Assembly (NCBI GenBank): GCA_029194465.1
Contig: JARFXS010000019.1
Location: 1 to 44,234 of the forward strand
Length of the DNA stretch: 44,234 bases
Direction of reading: 5' to 3'
Source: Candidatus Nitrosocosmicus sp.
GTDB lineage: Archaea; Thermoproteota; Nitrososphaeria; Nitrososphaerales; Nitrososphaeraceae
Positions 37,095-44,234 of the stretch are shown here, one piece after another (within the stretch, counting starts at the first letter, position 1; each line of letters begins with the position of its first letter). Both the position numbers and the translations under genes were made by a program. Under the pieces are notes generated by a model, which ran no database searches, was not told where the DNA came from, and worked only from the letters and a program-made list of their open reading frames with translations.

Positions 37095-37548
37095 TTTGTT
37101 GCCACTTTATGTTTAATTCAATAAGTACGTGGTATTTTTCTTTATCCATTTATTAAAGACTGATTTTCTAATAGTTATCTGATCACGAAATTTATTATAT
37201 AAGAGGTATTTGGATTAAACCTGTTTTTAGGAATCTTTTTTGAAATGTCAAATGAATGTGGGACAATTATTAGAAGGATGAACTGGTGGGGTCAAAAGTC
37301 AAAGAGAATGCCAAAGAAATATGTTTACTAATTGTTGACTCCAGGAGAAACACCAATGCAATCTAGGACTGCATTTGTCAAATTGCCATTTTTATATCAA
37401 TTATTGCACTCTTTTTAAATCCTTTTATCCCGATGTGCAAATATTGAGATATATCCTAATCCAGAAATGATTACTCTTGGCGGGTATATCTTCATTATTT
37501 GATACGATGTAAGAGATTCATCAATCATGAATCTAAATTTCGTTAGGT
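37095..37548. other. Gap without a recognisable gene
   Basis: The 450 bases between two minus-strand genes include a short readable piece around 37275-37400 (KSKRMPKKYVY, LLTPGETPMQSRTAFVK) across a stop. I could not assign it. No RNA gene or repeat was seen. Confidence 0.3.
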
Positions 37549-37809
37549 TTAGAGAATATTAGAAACTGTATCCTTTAACTCCAGTATGATTGCTTTTTGC
37601 TTAACATCCTTAGTTTGACTAACATAATGCTCAACTAAGTCTTGAATCATTAATTCGATAACTTTATCTAATGCAGCACGAACGGCTGAAATCTGTTGAA
37701 CAACCTCAGGATAGCTTTTATCCTCTTCTAGCATTTTTCTTATACCTTTCACATGGCCTTCTATTCGTGCCATTCTCTTTTTCAATTCAGGGGTCTTATG
37801 ATGAGTCAT
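37549..37809 (-). CDS. CsoR/RcnR-family (DUF156) transcriptional repressor lacking cysteines
   Basis: From the ATG at 37809 the product is 86 residues, MTHHKTPELKKRMARIEGHV onward, the usual length for this all-helical family. The frame is open to 37848, but the extra 13 residues are not family-like. The helix-2 segment reads DKSYPEVVQQISAVRAALDK: the first metal/thiol-sensing Cys of CsoR, RcnR and FrmR is replaced by Tyr, and the later H-x3-C reads EHYVSQ with no Cys. It keeps His residues near the N-terminus (THH) and in EGH. Its signal is therefore unlikely to be Cu(I) or formaldehyde by the known chemistry. A frameshifted paralogue is 2 kb away. Confidence 0.85.
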   Translation of the reverse strand: MTHHKTPELKKRMARIEGHVKGIRKMLEEDKSYPEVVQQISAVRAALDKVIELMIQDLVEHYVSQTKDVKQKAIILELKDTVSNIL

Positions 37810-38119
37810 CTTTATTATTCTTGCAGCTCTGCCTAATAAAAACTTCATTTAAATTCATAAAGCGGTACATATGTAAGCTGCTTTCGAAACTACCTGACGG
37901 GTCAAATAGTAATATTATAAAATATTGTTAGCCCAATTTTATAATAAAAGAACAGTAACATAATGGTATGAATTGTAATATGATCCAAAAATTGCATGAT
38001 TGTTGCTTTTAACTATGTTAAGTATCAATTTCACCAACAAAACGATTTTCTATCATCTAGGTAACATTTAATTCTTACATGTCAAGTAGTTTAAGTCGAT
38101 CAAGTTCATACATGATATT

Positions 38120-38713
38120 TATTAAATCCCGAATTACTGAGGTATGCTAAAAGAGATGCTCAATTATACGATGCAGCGAAATTAGACAGATTAGAAATAT
38201 ATGAAATTCTAAAGGATTCTACAAGAAGTGGCAAGTTGGCGATTAGGTTTCATGATGGAGACCCAACTATTTTTAGCACTATAAGAGAACAAATAGACAG
38301 ATTAGAGAAAGATGAAATCGAATGTAATGTTGTTCCTGGAATTACTTCACTTCTGGGGCAGCAGCATCGATGAATCTAGAATTAACTTTTGCCTGGCATT
38401 ACTCAAACAATAATCATAACTCGCGCAGAATTCAGAACACCTGTTCCGGACAGAAAGCAATTTCAGTGTCAAAACATGGATCGACCATGGCATTTTATTT
38501 AAGCGTGCATTTGCTTGAAAAGGTTATTGAAGAATTATTGAAAAGGGAGTTTATACTAATGATACACCAGTTGCAATAATATATAAAGCAACATGGAAAG
38601 ATCAAAAAATACTGAAGGGCATTCTTGGTACCCATTGCAAAGAAAGTCAAGAAGAAAGGATTGTTAAAACTGCATTAATAGTGGTTGGAGATGTCATAGC
38701 ACCAAAAAAATAA
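38120..38713 (+). pseudogene. Precorrin-4/cobalt-precorrin-4 C11-methyltransferase remnant
   Basis: Three frames reconstruct CobM/CbiF: NPELLRYAKRDAQLYDAAKL, then KLAIRFHDGDPTIFSTIREQ and CNVVPGITS; after a shift near 38352, AAASMNLELT, ITQTIIITRAEFRTPVPDRK; after another near 38455, SKHGSTMAFYLSVHLLEKVI; and after a third near 38555, NDTPVAIIYKATWKDQKILK and VKTALIVVGDVIAPKK. The glycine-rich N-terminus (VYFVGAGPGDP in the family) is absent, so the 5' end is deleted as well. The enzyme works in cobalamin ring synthesis; ammonia-oxidising archaea make B12, so a working copy must lie elsewhere. Confidence 0.85.
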
Positions 38714-38929
38714 TTTTTCAGGTTTATGATTCACAGTTTACCCATGGATATAGAAAAAGTAGAAATGATTAGTATGGATTTTCTGCAAAAACAATTTTGT
38801 TCAAAATAACTATTCATGACATCATGATTTCCTATCTTACAACGATTATTTTTCATAAATCACTTCTTTTAGATAGACAAAGATATATTTAAGCCATATC
38901 ATATCCACCAGTATAGCAACAGATATAGT

Positions 38930-39150
38930 ATGTATCCTCTTTTGGGTTAGTAATAACAAATATAATTATTCTAAGATAGAAATTGTTTCTAATTAATAAC
39001 AAGAATTGATCCCTAATACTGTATTTTGGAAATAAAATTATTACACCAAAACCCATTTGGGCCAGCCCGGATGCGAGAAATACTATACCCCAGATCTGTG
39101 ACTCTTCTGAGTATTCAGGAAAAGAATTGATGGTTCTATAACTCTATGGA
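38930..39150 (-). pseudogene. Possible remnant of a small membrane protein
   Basis: On the minus strand the frame reads INSFPEYSEESQIWGIVFLA and SGLAQMGFGVIILFPKYSI, which looks like a membrane helix with flanks, then runs out. No start is visible and the family is not certain. It makes up the only coding-like part of the gap 38714-39155. Confidence 0.35.
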
Positions 39151-39155
39151 CATCC

Positions 39156-39854
39156 TTATCTCTTTACGAATCTTCCAATTGTTCTACTTAATAAAGAAAA
39201 TAATTGATTAAGGTCATTTTCCCTCCAAACAAACAAAAATGATATTCCAACACCTAATAATATACCACCTATTACATCTAGAGGATAATGACCCCCAACA
39301 TATACGCGGGAAAAGCAAACCAAGCATGCCTCGGTTACCAATAAGAGAGATATAAATAATTCCTTGGAGGATTTCCTAAAAAATACAAGACTCATAGTTG
39401 CTCCAGCCGAGACCGCTAGAGCATGTCCTGATGGAAATGAGTATTCCGAATTGGCCGCAATCAAAAAGGCAGAATCTGGTATTATTGGTCTAGGTCTTTC
39501 AATTATTTGCTTCGTCAGTGTACCTATTGGTATAAGAGTAATCATTACTAATACTATAAATAAAGCAGTTCTTTTGCCCTCTTTTTTACCCGCCACAAAA
39601 AGAAAAGCTATCACCATAATCCAAAATACTTCCTTACCATATATAGTAAGATATATCATAATATGATCAAAAACTTGACTATGTGTATTTACTATACTGA
39701 GAAATAAAGCGTAGTCGGATTTAGCTATGAAACTATCATTAACAATGGATTTTGGTGAGATAAGTAAACCCAAGATACCAAATGATATCAAACAAATTAT
39801 TGAAGTAACCAAATATTGATCGGATTTTCTAATTCTATATGTATTTAGTACCAT
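39156..39854 (-). CDS. PAP2-family membrane phosphatase
   Basis: The 232-residue product has six predicted helices and all three parts of the PAP2 phosphatase signature: K115-x6-RP in KQIIERPRP, PSGH at 141-144 (catalytic acid H144), and SRVYVGGHYPLD with R183 and nucleophile H189. These enzymes remove phosphate from lipid phosphates such as isoprenyl pyrophosphate or phosphatidate-like substrates at the outer membrane face. In an archaeon, recycling of dolichyl/undecaprenyl-type carriers for glycosylation is plausible given the many sequon-rich secreted proteins here. It stands alone, bordered by gene remnants. Confidence 0.92.
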   Translation of the reverse strand: MVLNTYRIRKSDQYLVTSIICLISFGILGLLISPKSIVNDSFIAKSDYALFLSIVNTHSQVFDHIMIYLTIYGKEVFWIMVIAFLFVAGKKEGKRTALFIVLVMITLIPIGTLTKQIIERPRPIIPDSAFLIAANSEYSFPSGHALAVSAGATMSLVFFRKSSKELFISLLLVTEACLVCFSRVYVGGHYPLDVIGGILLGVGISFLFVWRENDLNQLFSLLSRTIGRFVKR

Positions 39855-39932
39855 CTTTTTCAGCTATCTCCTCAGATCTAAATGGTTATTATTTATGTAT
39901 AGAAGTCAATGATATCATCATATATAATATCA

Positions 39933-40080
39933 TTAAATTACATTGAAGTATCCCATCCAACCTAGATCTGAAAATCCGTTGATGTGAGAATGAAACATGT
40001 AATAACCTGTATAAGGATATTAGTATCTGTGTTTTTAAAACTCAATATAATATCTACTAAAACATTTGAATAGATAAGGG
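39933..40080 (-). pseudogene. C-terminal scrap of a multicopper oxidase
   Basis: The minus strand reads YTGYYMFHSHINGFSDLGWM and GYFNVI, ending at TAA 39933-39935. This is the ending of multicopper oxidases and copper nitrite reductase-like proteins, with the H-x-H copper ligands (HSH) and the axial-type Met in LGWM. Upstream, past stops, scraps such as ILSFKNTDTN can be read to about 40080. The rest of 39855-40800 shows only AT-rich sequence with no assignable gene. Confidence 0.7.
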
Positions 40081-40800
40081 GTTTGGTACGGTTCTATGAT
40101 CAAATAAACGTCTCTTGATACATCTATTTTTTTGTAAACTTATCGATTCAAAATCTTAATCCCTTGACTTTTGATGTGTTAAAAGCTGAATCTCAATCAA
40201 TATGGACTTACTAAAAGTTATCAGCCTTTTTATGGTTGTGGTACAATTCTATATTCACCAAATAGAGCAATAGCATTAAAATATTTTATGATGCAATGAT
40301 TTGTCAACCAATTGCAGTTTAGTCAGAATATTATTGTTGATCACTGGCATGAGACTAAGAATACTTTAATTGATCGATTAATAATCTTTCAAATATAATA
40401 TTATATATGATATAACGAACCAGGATAGATAAAGAAGGTTCTGTTCGATTGAGGAATATAAAGTAAAAGCATAAAGATTAGTTTGTCAATAATTATTATA
40501 CTAAATATTTTACAATACAGCACATGTAGAAAGAAAATATCTATTAAAAATAGAACATCTGACTACAGTAATAACAATAAACTATTATGAAGACATAGTG
40601 ATTGTTAGTGAAACTAAGACAGATAGAAAGATATAAAATATTTCAATTGCTATTTCTAAAAATTAAAGTAGATCATTTTCTAAATGTTCACTTTGGGTAG
40701 TTTTGATATTTTTAGTTCAATTGTTATTGGAAGATCTCTTATCATTACAGTCTCAGATTGCTTTTTCTATGAATGTACCAATTAATATTTAATAGACATT

Positions 40801-41244
40801 GTGAGAGATAAATCATTGATCGGAAGAAATTGGTTTTTTAGTTATTCAGAATCCTTGCAAATTTTATTTAATAACAAAAAGAACCTATTTTTGACATTAT
40901 CTATTTTTATAACTGTAGCTATTGCATATCCAATAATTTTACCACACATTCATCATCCTTCTATGATCTATCACATAATTGTCCACATTATAATTTTGGA
41001 AACTGCATTGTTCCTGACATTTATTTCCATTCATTCATATAAAAAGACTCGAAGTAAAAAAGTATTATTTACCGCTTTGAGCTTTGGAGTTCTTTTAACG
41101 GTTGGCTTTTTATTTTTATTAGAAACAAGCGATATTTTAGGAGAATTTCATATCCCATATATTGATGTAGAACTTCCGCATATTCTGCTAATGTTTATGC
41201 TAATCTTCTTTGCAATTGGAGTTCTCAGAGTCGAATCTAAATGA
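40801..41244 (+). CDS. Four-helix membrane protein, linked to a regulator
   Basis: The 147-residue product starts at a GTG and has helices at about 30-50 (LFLTLSIFITVAIAYPIILP), 58-77 (IYHIIVHIIILETALFLTFI), 88-108 and 124-143. Histidines cluster at membrane faces (PHIHHPSMIYHIIVH, FHIPYIDVELPH), which could coordinate copper or heme. The stop overlaps the ATG of the following winged-helix gene by four bases (ATGA), so they were co-translated. I do not recognise the family. The His pattern and the nearby multicopper-oxidase remnant suggest a metal link, by inference. Confidence 0.65.
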   Translation: MRDKSLIGRNWFFSYSESLQILFNNKKNLFLTLSIFITVAIAYPIILPHIHHPSMIYHIIVHIIILETALFLTFISIHSYKKTRSKKVLFTALSFGVLLTVGFLFLLETSDILGEFHIPYIDVELPHILLMFMLIFFAIGVLRVESK

Positions 41245-41792
41245 ATCTAAAGATTGCAAGACGCCTTTATGATCAGAAACATGATCATATTAAGAGATTC
41301 AAGTTGTTAAACTAATTCAATCATTTCCAGGGATCCGTTACAACGATTTGATTAGACTACTGAGGTCTTAATAACGGGACTTTATCACATCATCTTGCCA
41401 TACTGGAAAAAAAATTCAATAATCAAAATCCTGAGGCCCGAAAATAGTAATATGACAAAAGATACTTTACTGCATCCATCTCAAACGAAGAAGCGATAAT
41501 AATCGGTTTCCTAAAAATAAAAACCACAAGTCAAATTATATGTTTATTAAGAGATAACAAACGACTAACATTTCTTGAACTAGTTCATTATACTGGAAAA
41601 TCTCTTTCAACCACTTCATGGAATCTAAAAAGACTTTTAGAAGCAGGTATAGTGATCAGATACAAGTCAGGTAATGCTTCTAATTACTGCCTCAAGCATC
41701 CAGAAATGATAATAAAACTGAACAATAAATCAAGTAACACTTTATTTGACAGATCTATTGACAACTTTAGTGATTTAATTGAAGAATTGTAA
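41241..41792 (+). pseudogene. Double winged-helix transcription regulator, degenerate
   Basis: The ATG at 41241 gives MNLKIARRLYDQKHDHIKRF, then frames shift: SFPGIRYNDLIRLL, NGTLSHHLAILEKK, IIKILRPENSNM, and from about 41480 an open part with EEAIIIGFLKIKTTSQIICL, LRDNKRLTFLELVHYTGKSL, STTSWNLKRLLEAGIVIRYK and DRSIDNFSDLIEEL to the TAA at 41790-41792. The two helix-turn-helix units (NGTLSHHLAIL and STTSWNLKRLL) are ArsR/MarR-like. At least three lesions lie in the first half. A restart could still yield the second DNA-binding domain. Confidence 0.75.
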
Positions 41793-41882
41793 TTTGATAC
41801 TATGATTAAAGGAATTTTCAAATCAAAATAGTTGAACGTAAATAAAAAAAATGACTTCTTTGAAATAGAAATTACAAGGGAA

Positions 41883-42387
41883 TTAAAAAAATCGATAATA
41901 GGTTTTAGCGTCTTGTCTGTTTGTGACGGAGGCAGAATGAGGAATGAGTAAATCAAAAGAGCTAACAGTAAAAGGAGTTGTATTCTTAAACAATTGTAAA
42001 ATTATTCGATGTTCTCCATCATCAGGAAAAATGTAATTAACAGAAAATTGTCCATCGATTACAGGTATGAGTTTACTTTCAAATTTATATAACCGCCCAT
42101 CATGATCTGTTATGGTAACTCGTGTATTCAAGTCTTCAGGAGGTTTCGAGTTATTAAGAGAAGTAACTTCAAATAATATTTTTGTAGTTTCGTCAATAAC
42201 GGGCACCTTGGGCAATAGCTTTATGGTCACATTCAAATCATCTCGTTCGCTTATCCAGCTATCGTTCTTAAAGATGGAAGAAGTAGTCTCATTCAGTGAA
42301 AAAGCTTTAGAATGATATTCCAGAAAATACAAATAATATAGAAAATAAAGAAAAAAACAAATATTATTAATTTATGTTCTTAAGCAT
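41883..42387 (-). pseudogene. Secreted Ig-like protein with disrupted signal peptide
   Basis: The main frame (from a TTG at 42332) codes 149 residues with a beta-sandwich pattern: DDLNVTIKLLPKVPVIDETT, KILFEVTSLNNSKPPEDLNT, YKFESKLIPVIDGQFSVNYI and GEHRIILQLF. It lacks a proper signal peptide. Upstream, an ATG at 42387 (MLKNI) and hydrophobic runs (LIIFVFFFIFYIICIFW, LFFSLFSILFVFSGISF) lie in other frames across long T runs. The start has probably been lost by T-run indels. The fold looks akin to the anchored protein at 27528-28047. Confidence 0.55.
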
Positions 42388-42719
42388 ATGTTAAGTGATA
42401 ATTTAGGTTATATAGACATACGTTTGAATCAATCAATTATTTATTTAAAGAATCTTCCCTTGGTAATATCTTTGAATATCAATTGTGCAGATTCATCTCG
42501 TTTCTATATTATGATCTCTTTATACCTCATTGACTGGAATTATCCATTTGATCTTGGCATTGTAAGTCTTAGTTTGGTTAATCGAAGATTAGGTTAACAC
42601 TTATTTGGAAAAGTATTACTTATCCACACCAATTGAAACTTCGTCTACTGGTAAATGAGTCTTAGATCGAACAATCCTCTGCAATTCTAGATACCAATTC
42701 CGTTCACCAAAATCTAAAA

Positions 42720-42920
42720 TTTTTACTAGTTTAAACTCTATTAACTAGTGATGAAAAAATATGGTTTAATGAACATGAGGGCAATACCTTGCCTGGTTAT
42801 GATCCAAAAAAATAAATCTTGATCGAATACAAAATACTTAGAAGGAACCAGTTATGAGGCACCACTTCAAATCCCCTTAAATTCGTAATAGATGACAAGA
42901 ACTCTAGGGTTTACCGTATG
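42720..42920 (+). pseudogene. Fragment of a second Vgb-like beta-propeller
   Basis: The frame from about 42750 reads DEKIWFNEHEGNTLPGYDPK, stop, ILIEYKILRRNQL, stop, GTTSNPLKFVIDDKN. This follows the blade KVWFNEHYGNAIASYDPKNK and LVEYYIPSQNPLW...SSNPLRFTFDNNG of the intact propeller at 28398-30119 nearly residue by residue. One stop replaces the Trp expected in NPLW. The rest of 42598-43117 has no other recognisable content. Confidence 0.7.
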
Positions 42921-43117
42921 AAATGAAAATAAAATAGGTGTTGTAAAAAGTGATACGCTATACCAGTTGCCAATAATATTACCACTATCTAATGTAAAAT
43001 AAATAAGAAATCATTTACAGACATTATTCTAATTTTTATATTTATTTAAGACAGTCAATTCATATTGTTAAATTCATAACAAATGAGAAATAGTTTTTGA
43101 TAGATAAATCATGTTAT

Positions 43118-44176
43118 ATGTTAGAGAAATATCAATTAATCGTGGGTTGTTCATTGTTTTTACTGTATTTCATCACCAATCAAATTAATCCTATCAATTC
43201 CTTGGCACAAATGCAGAAAGATGACAAATTTAGTTCAAGAACCTTTGAAGAATTAAAAGATTATGCCCTCACTCAAATTAATGAAGATCGAAAAAATTTT
43301 GGACTTGAACCTGTGTTACCAAGTAATAATTCTGCAGCACAAATTCAAGCAAACGAAATATTAAATACAAGATCTCTTTCACATTTAACTACTAATGGTT
43401 TTAAGCCCTACATGATATATTCATTATATAACGGTACAGGATATGTACAACAAAATGTGGCTCAAATTCAATATATTTTGCCTGCTTACTATGATCAAAA
43501 AAACGATCAGAAATCTTCCGATGTTTGTAACAATGGCAATAAATACTATTATTGTCCTATCTTAGACCCTTACCAGGCTATTAGAGACTTGGAATATTCT
43601 ATGATTAATAACGATAGCAAATGTTGTAACAACGGGCACAAGAATAATATATTGAATAAATTCCACACACATGTTAGTATAGGTATAGCATATAACAAAT
43701 ATAATCTTGTTATTGTTCAAAATTTTGAAAATCAATATCTCGGATCAAACTATACAATTGAAAAGAATAAAAACGAAATAAAGTTACAAGCAAGAATTCC
43801 TGACCAAAATAAATATAATTTTTCCATAAATCACATTTCATTTTTCTTAGACGACCATCCTACTAAATTAAGTTATGAAAAAAATAAAAACAAGAATAGC
43901 TATGATTTGGGTGATCTAAAATTAATGGTTTCAAAACCCTTGCCCCCATATGAGAAATACATTCAAGGGGATGATTCCTATCGAATCGTTGAAGCAGACC
44001 GGTGGAATTCAACAACCAGCAATATAAATCTGGAAATGAGTCTTCCGGATGATCTATCTATCGAAAATAGAGTCTTGACAATGGTAGTATATGGTAAAAG
44101 TATTGAAAATAATATCGATAACACAAATGAAAATGACTATATTCCTTTAACTTCCTACACTTTTTTTAATTCCTAA
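43118..44176 (+). CDS. Secreted CAP (SCP/PR-1) domain protein
   Basis: From the ATG at 43118 the product is 352 residues; a TTG at 43097 would add seven. A signal peptide (YQLIVGCSLFLLYFITNQI) precedes a CAP domain at about 45-210: LTQINEDRKNFGLEPVLPSN, RSLSHLTTNGFKPYM (first His) and NNGHKNNILNKFHTHVSIGI (the GHxxNI-type motif), followed by NLVIVQNFENQYLG. Cysteines in VCNNGNKYYYCPIL and SKCCNNGH may form disulfides. The C-terminal ~140 residues are a beta-rich domain of unknown type. CAP proteins of prokaryotes are secreted, and their activity is mostly unknown. Confidence 0.82.
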   Translation: MLEKYQLIVGCSLFLLYFITNQINPINSLAQMQKDDKFSSRTFEELKDYALTQINEDRKNFGLEPVLPSNNSAAQIQANEILNTRSLSHLTTNGFKPYMIYSLYNGTGYVQQNVAQIQYILPAYYDQKNDQKSSDVCNNGNKYYYCPILDPYQAIRDLEYSMINNDSKCCNNGHKNNILNKFHTHVSIGIAYNKYNLVIVQNFENQYLGSNYTIEKNKNEIKLQARIPDQNKYNFSINHISFFLDDHPTKLSYEKNKNKNSYDLGDLKLMVSKPLPPYEKYIQGDDSYRIVEADRWNSTTSNINLEMSLPDDLSIENRVLTMVVYGKSIENNIDNTNENDYIPLTSYTFFNS

Positions 44177-44234
44177 TTTGCTTTTTATTATAAATGAATC
44201 TATTCTATAACCGAATTCACTAATAATGTAATGG

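Noticed and set aside
42388..42597. Plus-strand open frame of 69 codons
   Set aside because: The composition is not protein-like, it has no family resemblance, and it begins at the antisense of a likely start on the other strand.
25631..43000. Insertion sequences as the cause of the gene damage
   Set aside because: No transposase frame, terminal inverted repeats or target-site duplications were found in any frame I read.

Overview
The window looks like chromosomal DNA of an ammonia-oxidising archaeon of the Nitrososphaerota (Thaumarchaeota), most like the soil Nitrosocosmicus/Nitrososphaera group. The sequence is AT-rich. The signs are an archaeal class I CCA-adding enzyme next to a COG2112 kinase-like protein, an adjacent UPF0200/UPF0201 pair, an intron-containing tRNA-Trp, membrane-anchored cupredoxins, many secreted Asn/Thr-rich proteins and small thaumarchaeal-type families. 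The lineage call rests on gene content alone; no search was run.

Layout. (1) 1-0.5 kb: start of a secreted YVTN beta-propeller built from near-identical 126-bp repeats. (2) 0.85-13.5 kb: a mostly intact housekeeping block. It holds a GlcD-like FAD oxidase, a VOC protein, a small-protein cluster, tRNA-Trp with two predicted 27-nt introns, a siroheme sulfite/nitrite reductase overlapping a rhodanese, and an RNA-processing cluster (UPF0201, UPF0200 kinase, ThpR, CCA-adding enzyme, COG2112 kinase). (3) 13.5-25.2 kb: secreted or anchored proteins mixed with genes carrying one to three discrete lesions: COG1331 thioredoxin-domain protein, a split cupredoxin, a RidA homologue, a tandem-discoidin protein, a DUF6659-like protein, and valyl-tRNA synthetase with one in-frame TAA. 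A PP-loop gene and a DsbA-like gene are both cut off at one junction at 25.15 kb. (4) 25.2-43 kb: intact secreted or membrane genes (Vgb-like propeller, cupredoxin, BNR propeller, PAP2 phosphatase, a four-helix membrane protein, a CAP-domain protein) separated by gene remnants: a COG-unknown secreted protein, ynfA, an EamA transporter, cobM/cbiF, a multicopper oxidase tail, a double winged-helix regulator and a second Vgb-like propeller.

How it fits together. The left block serves sulfur assimilation and tRNA maturation. The right block is a surface and metal-redox accessory region under decay. Its lesions fall into two classes: one-base changes in short G/C or A runs, which could be real or read/assembly errors, and in-frame stops, several at positions where tryptophan is expected. 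Telling these apart is the main open question. I found no transposase, integrase, CRISPR array, rRNA or phage gene, and no convincing wholly new multi-gene system. The most notable items are the two-intron tRNA-Trp, the interrupted ValRS, a cysteine-free CsoR-type regulator pair, and a Cys-rich/membrane-protein pair.
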